A stretch of DNA of 64,000 nucleotides from Bursaphelenchus xylophilus (Eukaryota; Nematoda; Chromadorea; Rhabditida; Aphelenchoididae). Under the pieces are notes generated by a model. The model was not told the origin of the DNA. It was given only the letters and a program-made list of their open reading frames with translations, and ran no database searches. A program made the translations under genes and the position numbers. The stretch is taken from the NCBI GenBank assembly GCA_904066235.2, contig CAJFCV020000002.1, positions 1,736,001 through 1,800,000 of the forward strand, written 5' to 3'. Shown in pieces: positions 1-9,832 of this stretch (position 1 is the stretch's first letter; each line of letters starts with the position of its first letter).

Positions 1-505
1 ACTGAGCGCTCACTTTTTCCGATAGACTGTAAGAAACTGCGATGAATGAAAGTTTCGTCAAAAACACAGCTTGTTGAAAAGTTGAATGTTTTTTGGCGTG
101 GCCCCTAGCCACGTCTCGGTCGTAGCGTTCAGCCTTCTGACTATTGCGATATTTCTGCGGAGTAAAATGCTCGAGATTCGGCGGCAATTCCTTAGTTTTG
201 GCGGTTCGAGTACCAAAAGATCTATTGTACAATCCACAATACTTGGTTGTTTTGAACTTTTCCCAATTTGGCTTACGGTGAGAGACAACAAAACTTCTAT
301 GAAATTTCGTCTTTCAAGCCGTAAAAACGAGATTAAAATGTAGTACTTTCGGCTTTTTAGGGCAATCCGAACAACTAACAATTATGTCGTCTTAACACGT
401 ATTATAATACATTTGTTGTTCACACAATCATTCCATGGGAACATCCTGTAGCCTAATAATTTTTAAAATTATTGCTTTTGAACCTGTTCTCATTGCTTCC
501 ACATC
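1..505. other. Upstream spacer, no gene seen
   Basis: Two overlapping open frames lie here on opposite strands (86-343 plus, 58-381 minus). Neither has a recognisable domain, signal peptide or splice context, so I do not call a gene. The 3' part leads into the promoter of the first array gene. Confidence 0.5.
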
Positions 506-550
506 AAATTTACAATTGTTGCATCATCACCTAGGACGCGCCATATAAAG
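506..550 (+). promoter_or_regulatory. Core promoter of array gene A (AAATTTACA motif plus TATAAAG)
   Basis: AAATTTACA at 506-514 is followed by TATAAAG at 544-550, 51 bases before the ATG at 595. The same two elements in the same order precede most other members of the array. TATA function is inferred from the consensus and the constant spacing. Confidence 0.6.
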
Positions 551-594
551 CTACCTTGTGCTCCAACCGAATTTTCAATCAAGATTCTGGCACA

Positions 595-1429
595 ATGAAG
601 GTTGCGGTGCTTCTAATTGTGTTGGTGGTCGCTGCGTCGGCTATTGAGAGGAAGAACGCAACGATTCCAGTCCCATCCGACATAGACTTACAAGCGCTGC
701 TCAACAAGTTGAGTGCTGATCGTTGACGACGCCGGAGTTCCATTCAGCTTTCAGGAGATTGCCCAAATCACTGACAACATCAGACATGGCGTAGGTTGAT
801 AAATTGGAATTTTACGATATAAAAATAAACTCTTAGCTCGATAAAATCGAAAGCGACCATCATTTGCCCATCCTTAATACACTCGCCAGAGAGTTGGAGA
901 AGAGGATTCTCGATCTGCCTGAGAACGACCCAAGGGGTGCTTACAGTTTCAAAGGCGTCGCCGAAAAATCCGCCGAAGTCCGCAACGTTTTGTTCCCGGT
1001 CCTCAGCGATCTCCAGAGAGCCCCATACGACGTCGAAAACCTGATCTTACACTTGTTGGGAAAGGTAGGCGGCTGTGGCTGGAGGAAAACCCCTGACATG
1101 CAAATATGATATCTTTTCAGCACAAATTATGTATAGACATCACTGTAATCAATATTTTGCAGAGCCCTGAAACAAACCAAGTCCGCAAGAACCTCCAGAG
1201 TCTTGGACAAAACTTCGGCGACGTGGTCAAGCAGCTGGCTGCAAATTTCGCCTCCGGAGCCCAGAGGAACGTTAGCATCCATCATGAGGCTCAAGCGCTC
1301 GTGGATCTGCTCGGCCAGCCCTCAGTTTTGCAATACGAATACGAAGAGGCTATGGCAGCAATTGATAAAAAAGTCGGTAATCAATACGTCATCACGGAGT
1401 TTAATCACGTACAGAGGATAAAAAAGTGA
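595..1429 (+). pseudogene. Array gene A: secreted helical protein, frameshifted in exon 1
   Basis: First member of the tandem secreted family, unknown function. Exons: 595-790, 837-1064, 1163-1429. The first 16 residues form a signal peptide (MKVAVLLIVLVVAASA). Compared with gene B, one extra base lies near 711-716, in the run that in B reads AACAAGTTGAAGCTG. It causes a TGA 43 codons after the start. Downstream of it the frame is intact and matches the family: exon 2 carries the P-x2-N-D/N-PRG signature, exon 3 the conserved second helical segment. Splice sites are sound and AATAAA follows at 1446. It could be a recent pseudogene or a one-base assembly error. Read past the break, the protein would be about 229 aa. 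The 3' UTR is close to that of gene B, so the two are probably a recent duplicate pair. Confidence 0.75.
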
Positions 1430-1717
1430 CTTTATTTTTTTATTCAATAAATCCGGCTGATGAAACACAACTGTAACCAAGTGAAGAATCTCCAAAAAAC
1501 ACTGCCAAAATGCTGCGCCCAATTTTTCAAATTCAGAACTAAATTATCTATTAGTTCTTGCGTTTGCAGAGCAGCAATCTTCAACAATCTGTGCTGAAAA
1601 GAGAGTAACAACTAGGGGCATAACATTACGACAATTTTATCGGAAAAAGTTTGGCGCTTCTGATCGTGAGAAAAGCGCAATGTCGCAACTAGTAGTCGAA
1701 GCAGTTGTTGGTCGCAA

Positions 1718-1831
1718 AGGCCCTTCAAAACGGAGTTTTTTAATTGAAGAGGGAAGCATTTTGCCACACTTTCTGATACCTCCTGGATGCAAAATGGTAC
1801 ATTTTTTGCCACTGGATCAAGTCCGTCATTG
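1718..1831. mobile_element. MITE family M1, half copy
   Basis: Right half of the M1 palindromic element: the internal AGAGGGAAGCATTTTGCCAC segment followed by the terminal repeat ending in CCACTGGATCAAGTCCGTCA. The left half is missing. Confidence 0.7.
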
Positions 1832-2005
1832 TTAATTTGAAAGAAAGGCCAGCCATTAGTTGTGGGTGTTATGCGGTGGACGGACAATTATGGAAGCAAA
1901 ATGTTCCCCTGTTCACACAAATATTCCACTTGCGATGGAATATTTGTCTACAGCCCAATTCAAAAAAATAATTGCCTTCAAGGTTTAATTAAATTTTTTC
2001 TCGTT

Positions 2006-2054
2006 ACATTTACATAATTCCCGTTGCATCAGACTTATCGCGGGGTATTAAAAG
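2006..2054 (+). promoter_or_regulatory. Core promoter of array gene B
   Basis: ACATTTACA at 2006-2014 and TATTAAAAG at 2046-2054, 44 bases before the ATG at 2090. A GTTGCATCA string between them is also present upstream of gene A. Promoter function is inferred from the shared layout. Confidence 0.55.
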
Positions 2055-2089
2055 AAGGGGATCCACAGCGATTCAGTAATTCAAAAACC

Positions 2090-3030
2090 ATGAAGGTTGC
2101 GGTGCTTCTGTTTATGTTGGTGGTCGCTGCTGCGGCTATTGAGAAGAAGAAGAGCATCACGATCCCTTTCCCTTTCCATGCCAACAGAGCCAAGCTGATC
2201 AACAAGTTGAAGCTGATCGTTGACGACGCGGGAGTTCATGTCAGTCATCGAAATGTCGCCAAAATCACTGACAAGATCAGAAATGGGGTAAGTTTACATG
2301 CCGGTAATCTCTGTTTATAGTCGCATAATTATTTTATGCCTATATTATCATATTTTTAAATTTCTAGCTAGCAAATATCAAAGCAATCCACAAGTTGCCC
2401 AGTCTTGTCGGGCTCGTCAACGATTTGGAGAGCAGCATCCTCGCTCTCCCTGACACCAACCCAAGAGGTCCCGCCTTCCAAGCGGTCGTCAAGAAAGCCG
2501 ATGAACTCCACGCCGTCTTGTTCACCGTCCTCAATGACGTCAAGAGAATCCCATACGACCTCGAAAAGCTCAACTTGCACTTGTTGGAGAAGGTAGGTAG
2601 CTGAGGTCAACTTGCAACCCTGACTCGTTTATCCGCCGGCTTATAATCAACCTTTCAGAGCGAAGAAAACGATCAAATCCGCAAGAACCTCAAAAGTCTT
2701 AAGCTAAACTTTGGCCTAACGTTCTTGCAGCTGAACCACTTTTACAGGCGTGGAGCACTCAAGCGTATTAATATTCACCTTGAAGTCCAAGAACTCGTGG
2801 ACCTGCTCAGCCGGCCTTCCGTCTCGAAACAACAATATTCTGCGGCTATTAAAAAGATTTTAAAAAAGCTGGGTAGGATTGAGCCACTCCCCACAAAGGA
2901 ACCAGTCAAAAAAAACACAGACGTACCATTTATCACATTCGATCCAGTCCACATTTTCACAAAGGGACCAATCCACATTCGCACGAAGAACCCACACCAG
3001 AAGATCACAAAGAAACCAAGAGAGGATTAG
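2090..3030 (+). CDS. Array gene B: secreted helical protein with Pro/Thr/Lys-rich tail
   Basis: Exons 2090-2287, 2368-2592, 2659-3030, all introns phase 0; 264 aa. The start is the ATG that opens a signal peptide (MKVAVLLFMLVVAAAA) 44 bases after the TATA-like box. An in-frame upstream ATG at 2024 would lie before the box and is rejected. Domain 1 (about residues 30-66) holds the LINKLKLIVDDAG segment. Exon 2 (67-141) holds the family signature LPDTNPRGPAF and ends in LHLLEK. Exon 3 holds a third helical segment. After the family core come about 55 extra residues rich in Pro, Thr, Lys and His that other members lack. AATAAA at 3063. No cysteine pattern or known domain is visible. The likely role is extracellular, but the function is unknown. 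Confidence 0.85.
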
Positions 3031-3560
3031 TGAAACGAACTGAGCTTCTATTAATTTTATTCAATAAATCCGGCTGCTGAAAAAAATTTGTGTGCTTTTT
3101 TTTGTGTAAACTTCTTAAGTACCCTGAAGGGTCTAAGACTCTAAATTTGCCTGTACACATACAAGAAAAGTAAGGACTGAGAAGTGCGCGTCGGAATGGA
3201 GGTTCAGGGCGGAAAGAAAGTTTTAGGCCTAGTTTACTCCGAAAATTAACTGGCAAGAATGCATATAAAGATGTTTTATTTACACTATCAGGAATGTATC
3301 TGCACCCCAGTAATTTGAATATTTATTGGTGTTGAAACACTGATTATCCTTTTACTCATCTCCGTCTTGATTTGCCCGAGAAGACAGAGAAAAGACGCGT
3401 AAAACATGCTCTCTCGCCCCAAAAATTCCCCATTTATTCATCGTCAGAAAGTTTTTTTTTTTGAGATTTTTTTAATTGCCAGTCCATTCACTGGACCGTT
3501 TCAGCTCTTGTATTGTACATGTAGTTTGAAGTGCAGTTTTTTTTGATGGTCTTCTAAAGA

Positions 3561-3650
3561 ACCAAGCTGATCAACAACATGAAGCTGGTTGTTGATGATG
3601 CTGCGGTTCGATTCAGTCAGAGATATGTCACAAAAGCCACTGCCAACAAA
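3561..3650 (+). pseudogene. Relic of exon 1 of an array gene
   Basis: These 90 bases read T-K-L-I-N-N-M-K-L-V-V-D-D-A-A-V and so on, matching the second half of exon 1 of gene B closely at DNA level (AAGCTGATCAACAA is shared). No signal peptide, start codon, splice donor or exons 2 and 3 are found nearby. It is a fragment of a lost copy between genes B and C. Confidence 0.8.
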
Positions 3651-3797
3651 TGTCACCATTTCGCAACGTATACGTAGAAAAAGGAAGCAGAATTGTAGTC
3701 AGGAATAAATTGTGCCAAGACAAATGCGACCCGACCACATTTTTTGTAATAAAAATTCTGTTGAACGTCCAATTGAAAGCACTGAATTGGCCTCATA

Positions 3798-3830
3798 AAA
3801 TTTACAATCATGGCGGCCATGTTATAAAAA
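3798..3830 (+). promoter_or_regulatory. Core promoter of array gene C
   Basis: AAATTTACA at 3798-3806 and TATAAAAA at 3823-3830, 54 bases before the ATG at 3877. Same arrangement as genes A, B and E. Confidence 0.6.
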
Positions 3831-3876
3831 CGCTGTGAAAGCATTGCAAACCATTCACAATTGTTCATCGTGAACC

Positions 3877-5369
3877 ATGGAACGTCTTGTCTTGCTATGC
3901 TTGCTGGTGGCCGGAACAACGGCCATTGAGGCGAAGCGAAAATCAGAAGGTGAACCTGGGATAATGCCACTCACGCCCGCAGCGAGAGAGTCGCTGATCA
4001 ACAAGATGAAGCGAATTATCGACGACGCTGGCATCCCTTATTCGTTCGATGAAGTCGCTTTTAGGACGGATCTAATGAAGACCTTGGTAAGTGACATTTC
4101 ACAAGGAAAGTACTTTTATGGGGGCTCCTACTTTTTGACGGGACATATCTCAAAAAATCAGCAAAAATGTGCTGATCAAGGATATATAAATCTTAGCTGC
4201 CCATTTTATTTTTTTATGGGTGAAAATGCCCAAAAACTGGCTTAATTTCCCTACAAATGCGCAGGCATTCGAAACGATAAAAAGCGCAATCGGTCTCTTC
4301 CTTCGGAAGAGAGCGGTGTGGCCGAGTGGTTAGTGCCGTAGTCTGGGAATCAAGAGGGGCGACGCCGCACGGGTTCGATTTCCGTTTTGGACTGAATCAA
4401 CTTTTTTTGAAGTTGAAGGTCGGAAAAATAAATTTTTGGGCCAACACCGATTTATTACATCTTAGAAACTCAATAAGCATCATTTTAAGCAAAAATAAAA
4501 ATTGTAAACCTGTGAAAAATTAAGCGAAAAGGGGTTCATATAGGACTTTAAGCCAACTTCCGATTGATTTTTCACCCCTAAAAACCTAAAATGGGCAGCT
4601 AAGATTTATATATCCTTGATCAGCACATTTTTTCTGATTTTTTGAGATATGTCCCGTCAAAAAGTAGGAGCCCCCATAAAAGTACTTTCCTTGTCAGAAA
4701 AATTCTTACGGTGCCATTATTTAACTGCATACGTATATGGCTCGGCGCGAAATTGATAGCGATATTTATATCTAAATTTCAGCTCGAAGTCGTTGAAGAG
4801 AAATACAGCATCCCCTTGCGCAAGAAAGTCCATGACTTCGAACACGCCATCATGCAAGTCCCAGATCACAACCCACGAGGCGAAGAGTACAACAAGGCTC
4901 TGCAGAAGGCCGAGAACCTCTATCACGCGTTCATCGGCCACCTGCGAGAGTTGGCAAGGATCACATTTGATGTCGAGCTTATGAACTTGCGAATGATGGC
5001 TAAAGTAAGTCTGCATTGAAAACAAAGAAACACTGGTTTCAGAATGAAGTCACCAACCAAATGCGGCTAAATCTGGCCAAACTCAAGCATATACCGTATA
5101 GCTTTGGCGGCCTTATCAAAAAACTTTCGGAGGATTACTATCTCGGCAGGGAGCTAGACCTATACGTGAACGATGATGTGCAAGGCGTGCTAAACGCGCT
5201 GTATAAATCGCCGTTTGACTATGTCGACGCTATAAAAAAATTGGACGAGAAGCTGAAAGGCGGGCACGCGAAAGCAAAGAATATTGCGGATGCTTTGAAG
5301 AAGAGCATTGAGAGCGCCAAAGGCAAGAGTAAGAAGGAAAAGAAAGAGAAGAAGGATAAAAAAGATTGA
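3877..5369 (+). CDS. Array gene C: secreted helical protein with Lys-rich tail
   Basis: Exons 3877-4086, 4783-5004, 5043-5369; 252 aa; introns phase 0. Signal peptide MERLVLLCLLVAGTTA, then a short charged stretch and LINKMKRIIDDAG, the family segment. Exon 2 is 222 bases, as in E, F and G, and contains VPDHNPRGEEY. The C terminus ends in about 20 residues that are almost all Lys, Glu and Asp. The tails of B, C and the other members differ, while the three-exon core is constant. Intron 1 (696 bases) contains a foldback transposon at 4102-4693. Function unknown; extracellular location inferred from the signal peptide. Confidence 0.85.
4102..4693. mobile_element. Foldback element with about 115-base inverted repeats in intron 1 of gene C
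   Basis: The sequence from CAAGGAAAGTACTTTTATGG at 4102 reappears reverse-complemented at the right end (4577-4693), with a few mismatches. The flanks carry a possible 3-base target duplication TCA (4099-4101 and 4694-4696). The ends resemble the CAAGGGAAGTACCC ends of the PIF/Harbinger-like elements elsewhere in the window. The centre holds a tRNA-like segment. Confidence 0.75.
4313..4392 (+). other. tRNA-like (pseudo-tRNA or SINE-like) segment
   Basis: A good pol III A box (TGGCCGAGTGG, 4319-4329) and a near-perfect B box (GGTTCGATTTC, 4372-4382) are spaced as in a class II tRNA, and the T arm folds. The acceptor ends do not pair and no convincing anticodon stem forms. I read it as a decayed Ser/Leu-type tRNA carried inside the foldback element. 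Confidence 0.55.
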
Positions 5370-5529
5370 CTTTAAATTACATACACTGTGATATGTTATA
5401 AATCATAAGACGGCCCAGTCTAATTTTCTCGAAGCTGTTTTCGACTCGAACCATAGTCATCTTGCCAGAGGCTTAAACGGTCAGTACAGGTACTTTTGAA
5501 TCATGCTGTTGAATTGTATGGCGTGGGAA

Positions 5530-5712
5530 ATGAAATGTAAAAAAAATTTTACGCCCTGTCGAAAAAAATTCGACAAAATTGCAAACAGCAAACAAATTAC
5601 GAAATCGTAAACATGTAGAATATCGTTTCAATTTTTTCCGTCGTTATCAGTACAGTGGACAAAGAAATCTTTTGGGCATTTCGTTTCCCAATCCGTAAAT
5701 ACGCAAGTAAAA
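5530..5712 (+). repeat. Diverged repeat, copy 1 of 2
   Basis: About 180 bases that resemble 6868-7050. Shared strings include CAGTACAGT.GAC, GACATTTCGTTTC-like and TTTTTTCCGTCGTTGTCAG-like segments. One copy lies before the gene D relic and the other in intron 1 of gene E, which suggests it was duplicated together with an array unit. Confidence 0.5.
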
Positions 5713-6152
5713 AATGGCTGTACTGATCTTGCAATCACTGATTTACAACTTTATTTTTGCACGGACGTGAGTAATTTGAAGTGTTTGTCGCATTTATTCC
5801 CATCAAATCTTTGTCCCAAGATGATAATTACAACAGTGGGAAGCACTAAGTTTGGAATGCTCCGATGGTCTTTGCAAGAACCTGATCACCCAAGTGTACA
5901 CCAACGAATCTTCGGCCTTCATTGTGTAAAACATACCACGTAGCATACCTATTCTCCTCAATACAATTTACTGAGTGAAAAAAATAAACGAAAATGAAAT
6001 AATAAACTGGAAGACCAGGGGAGAGGAGGAGATGACGACGTTGGCTTGATCGACCGGTAAGAGGAGACGAGAGCAAGAAGATAAAAATAAATCTCTTTTC
6101 CCTACATTCGAAGACATAAAATCAATATTACGTTATTGGTAATTCTACAACT

Positions 6153-6395
6153 ATGAAATCTACGGCGCGCCGCGGCGTTTCTGTTTTTGTCGCTTGCCGG
6201 TGCTGCAGCTAACAAGAGGAAGAAACAGCTTAAAGATGATTCTCCGCACCGACAGAACGGAGGTGGTCAACAAAATGAGATTGTTTGTGGATAACGCCGG
6301 CGCTTCTTTCAAAGGTTGCGAACATCACGGACATCATTAAACAAACAAAAATCTATCGTCATTTCATCGCCGAAGACTTAAAAGTGCATCTCAAT
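6153..6395 (+). pseudogene. Array gene D: decayed exon 1
   Basis: An ATG at 6153 opens a signal-peptide-like region. The family segment V-V-N-K-M-R-L-F-V-D-N-A-G is recognisable, but at least two frameshifts interrupt it (near 6177 and near 6312). A splice donor remains at 6396. Exons 2 and 3 are absent before gene E. No clear TATA box lies at the usual distance. A dead copy of the family. Confidence 0.75.
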
Positions 6396-6538
6396 GTAAT
6401 TTCGATAAATTTAACAATTCTATTTAATTAGTTTTTTTATCATGTCGTTCGGTTCATAATTTATTCACACAATCCGAAAAGCTGGCAATATTGACCGTTA
6501 TTAGGCTATAATGAGAAGACGAAAATACTCTTCCAATT

Positions 6539-6578
6539 AAATTTACATTCCATCCCAGTCGTTAGTGCAATATAAAAT
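6539..6578 (+). promoter_or_regulatory. Core promoter of array gene E
   Basis: AAATTTACA at 6539-6547 and TATAAAAT at 6571-6578, exactly 44 bases before the ATG at 6615, the same distance as in genes B and F. Confidence 0.6.
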
Positions 6579-6614
6579 GCGACACAATTTCACATTCGTC
6601 GCCTATCCTTAACT

Positions 6615-8184
6615 ATGCGTGGGTTTGTGCTGTTATGTCTTGTCTTGGCTGTCGTCGATGCAAGCGGTGACAAGAAGGGGTCGCTGGCGGAAATCGTCCG
6701 TAAAATACTTCTTGTGACTAAAGACGCTGGTTGGCCATACCACCAAGACGCAGTTGAATCGTATACAGAATACCTTAAGAACTTGGTAAGTTTGTTTGTA
6801 GAAGCGACTTCACTTTCTGTCAAAGCTTCAGTGAGGATAGTTTTGGAGCGCGTTTTTAACATCTTGGGAAGCGAAATGACAAAAAAAATGTTATGTCCTG
6901 AAAATGATATGAACAAAAAAATGTGAAAATTGCAAACTGTAAGACGCGTTATCATCAGTAAGCGGTAGAATGTCGCTTTAGCTTTTTTCGTCGTTGTCAG
7001 TACAGTAGACCAGCAAAACATTGCTGACATTTCGTTTCTGAATTGTGACATTTCGTCAAGAACAAATTTTTTTGGACTTTTTGTTTTTCAATCTGTGAAG
7101 AAACAAGCAATTCGTGCCATTATCTTAGCGCATGTCACTAACACTGCCAATATCGGTGTTCTTTGGTTAAAAGCAGAGATTGCCACGGTCGAAATTTCGG
7201 CTCCGGCTCTTAGCTCCCAGAGCCGGAGCCGAGGCCAAATTTGCAGATCCGGCTCCGGCTCCCATGAAAAATTTAAAAAGGTCTTCGGCTCCGAATCCCG
7301 GCTCCCATTCAAAAAAATTTTTAAAATATTTTTCCAAATAAAAAATTATTAGTGCCAGAGATCACACACCCAACGTTTTTGCAGTATGCACCACATCTTT
7401 ACCAGTATTTTTTAAGCAATTTGGTTTAACAAGATTATGGAATTTTTACTTTTTTGAACGCTGAGAAGCCGGGCTCCGACTTTGGGCTCGGGAGCCGGAG
7501 CCGCACCCAAAATTACCGGCTCTGGCTCCCGGCCGAAGCCGCTCGGAGCCAAGAGCCGGCTCCGGAGCCGTGGCAATCTCTGGTTAAAACTATTAGATCC
7601 ATTGTAGACAAGAAAGTTTTTATTATTGCCAGCAATCCCGCTAAGCCCCTTCTTTCAGCTGGACACTATTTCAAAAAGAGGAGGAATCGACATTGCACAG
7701 AAAATCAAAGAACAGGACAACAACGTCCTCAACATCAAAGAAAACAATCCCAGAGGCCCGGAATTCGACAAAGTTGTCAGCACAGCAAAAGAAATACTTG
7801 ATAAACTGGTTCCCAAAGCCCATGCCAACGAAGAACTGGATCTTCGGACGTCCTACGCACTTCTGAAGATCTTGTCAAAGGTTCGTTTTGTTCAGAACAC
7901 GGTTATTCCCGTTACGCACAAAACGGCGTACTTCCATTTGAGAGTTTCAGAACGAAGTTAACGACCGGATTCGCGGAAACCTCAAGAAGATGAACCAAAA
8001 ATTTGGCCGCTTCCTTAATGAGATCATAATATACAAGGATGTTGGCAAAAAAAAACAAATTTATAGTATAATGGACGATGTTGAAAACCTCCTTGATGTG
8101 CTGAGCGGACCAAAAATGACAGAGAAACAATACCGTGAGGCTGTTAAAAAGATCGAGGAAAAACTTGGCAAGAAGAAGCAGTGA
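6615..8184 (+). CDS. Array gene E: secreted helical protein
   Basis: Exons 6615-6785, 7659-7880, 7951-8184; 208 aa, the shortest member because the C-terminal tail is minimal. Signal peptide MRGFVLLCLVLAVVDAS. Exon 1 carries the VTKDAGWPY version of the family segment. Exon 2 (222 bases) carries ENNPRGPEFDKVV. Exon 3 starts with N-E-V like C and ends in a Lys-rich stretch. Intron 1 is 873 bases and holds a diverged repeat and a hAT-like MITE; intron 2 is 70 bases. AATAAA at 8257. Unknown function; secretion inferred. Confidence 0.85.
6868..7050 (+). repeat. Diverged repeat, copy 2 of 2
   Basis: Matches 5530-5712 over about 180 bases. It lies inside intron 1 of gene E. Confidence 0.5.
7174..7582. 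mobile_element. hAT-like MITE rich in GGCTCC repeats
   Basis: Ends CAGAGATTGCCACGG and CCGTGGCAATCTCTG are perfect inverted repeats. Inside, both arms are built of CCGGAGCC / GGCTCCGG units. Flanking 8-base target duplications: GTTAAAAG (7166-7173) and GTTAAAAC (7583-7590), 7 of 8 identical. CAG-type ends with an 8-base duplication are the hAT hallmark. 409 bp, no coding capacity. Confidence 0.85.
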
Positions 8185-8262
8185 ATGGGAGTAGAGTACT
8201 CGACGCCAAGGAATTCAAGAAAACTAATTTTAATTAAAGCATTGACTTTTTAATGGAATAAA

Positions 8263-8630
8263 ATAAAATTTTGGGCAAATTTCTTGTCTTCAATGGCCAG
8301 TACAGCCACTTGTGATCGAGCTTTTACGGTTTGGGAAACAAGATGGATTCTTCTCTTGAAAAGTGGGCGGTTTTCCTGTCCATATATGTCGTTACGGACA
8401 TAAAGAGCTTTATCTCTGCCGGTACTACATATAGTCCGCTCTTAAAGTCGCTGAAGCAGCCGTGAAAGGCAACCGGCTTCAACACGAATATCTTAGCCCA
8501 ACTAAAACATGGTCGCGGTGGTTTCACTTTTGCAAAACCCATTCCGTTCACACCATTACATATTTCATCTGCAACCTCATGAGGTTGGAGATTATTGCCT
8601 TATTGCTGTTAGAATATTAATTTGCCGATT
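8263..8630. other. Spacer between genes E and F
   Basis: About 370 bases after the gene E poly(A) signal. The only open frame is a minus-strand one (8324-8551) with no recognisable features. Nothing is called. Confidence 0.5.
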
Positions 8631-8657
8631 AAATTCACACCCATCTGCAGTTTAAAA
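8631..8657 (+). promoter_or_regulatory. Core promoter of array gene F
   Basis: AAATTCACA at 8631-8639 and TTTAAAA at 8651-8657, 44 bases before the ATG at 8695. This spacing decides the start: the in-frame ATG at 8668 is only 17 bases from the box and would lie before the expected transcription start. Confidence 0.5.
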
Positions 8658-8694
8658 CGCGTGCGAAATGATTTGCAGTCAAGTTTCTGCAGCC

Positions 8695-9775
8695 ATGAAG
8701 TTGCTCGTGCTTTGTCTTTGCCTTGCTGGCGTTGCTGCCAGCCCGAAGCCATCCAGCGTTGAGCCTCTACGAATTTATACCCTGCCTTTGCTTCCGCCAT
8801 CTGCTCATAAAGTGCGGCTCAGCAAAGACGTGCTGAACAACTTGAAAATGCTCGCCGACGACGCTGGTGTGATATATAACATATCGGACATTGCAAGCAG
8901 CGCTAGAGAGCTCTTGAAATTGGTAAGGATCGAAAACTGGAGCTGACAATAATTTTTTCCTGAAACTAACGGTAAGCAATGAACAATCTTTTTAGGTTGC
9001 CAAGTTCAACCAAAAGAACAGTCTTCATCTCGCGTTACCGTTCAACTTATTGAGAAGTCAGATCCTCAAACTCCATGACTACAACCCAAGGGATATTGAG
9101 TATAGCGTAGCCCTCGCCGGAGCTGATATTATCTACAATGTCTTGTCGTCACAATTGAGCGAGCTGGAGCGGAACCCCTTCGACAACGCGTACTTGATCG
9201 CTCGACTCTTGGCAAAAGTACAGTGGGGTCCTGATCCAGTGGCAAAAAACGTACCATTTTGCATCCAGGAAGTATCAAAAAAATGTGGCAAAATGCTTCC
9301 CACTCCAAGTGAAAAAACTTCGTTTTGAAGGGCCCTTTCAGTCACAAAAAGAGCGGGCGCGCTTTTGAAATCGGAGTTTTTTCACTTGGAGAGGGAGGTA
9401 TTTTGCAACATTTTTTGATACTTCCTGGATGCAAAATGGTACGTTTTTTGCCACTGGATCAGGTCCGCCACTGTAGGTCAAAGGTTTTTAAAAGTGACCG
9501 TTTTTTAGAACGAGATCAACGCCGTAATTCGCAGCAACTTGAAAATATTAGGCAGACATTTCGGAGCTTTTGTCAAAAGCCTCTCTTCTCTCTACGGAGT
9601 AGCTAAAAGAGGAGGTGTCCCCATCTTCGTTGAAATTGAAAACGTTCTCGACGTTCTATCTCAACCAAATGTGTCGAATGAGCAATTTAAAGATGCTGTT
9701 TTGGCCGTTCTCAAAAAACTGTTCTCCGACAAAGAAGCTGCCAAGTTGTTGAAGTCAATCGGTGAACAAAATTAG
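8695..9775 (+). CDS. Array gene F: secreted helical protein
   Basis: Exons 8695-8922, 8996-9217, 9509-9775; 238 aa; phase 0 introns. Signal peptide MKLLVLCLCLAGVAAS. A longer Pro-rich linker than in other members precedes the family segment (NLKMLADDAGV). In exon 2 the PRG signature is altered to YNPRDIEY. Exon 3 resembles A and G. Intron 2 consists almost entirely of an M1 transposon inserted at the splice donor. AATAAA at 9827. Unknown function. Confidence 0.85.
9221..9473. mobile_element. MITE M1 at the splice donor of gene F intron 2
   Basis: Complete M1 copy, 253 bp, from CAGTGGGGTCCTGATCC to GGTCCGCCACTG, flanked by TA on both sides (9219-9220, 9474-9475). The left TA is the second base of the GT donor (GT at 9218-9219) plus the next base. 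The element therefore supplies the donor positions +4 onward. Confidence 0.85.
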
Positions 9776-9832
9776 AAGGCGATCAAGGTGACAGAACGAA
9801 GAAAATGTTCTGACAATTATGAGTTGAATAAA

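Noticed and set aside
2024..2092. Upstream in-frame ATG giving gene B 22 extra residues
   Set aside because: It lies before the TATA-like box, would bury the signal peptide, and is not present in the paralogs.
4313..4392. Functional tRNA-Ser or tRNA-Leu
   Set aside because: The acceptor ends do not pair and the anticodon stem does not form, despite good A and B boxes.
7454..7801. Open frame of 115 codons across the hAT MITE and array gene E exon 2
   Set aside because: It reads repeat sequence and then exon 2 in the wrong frame.
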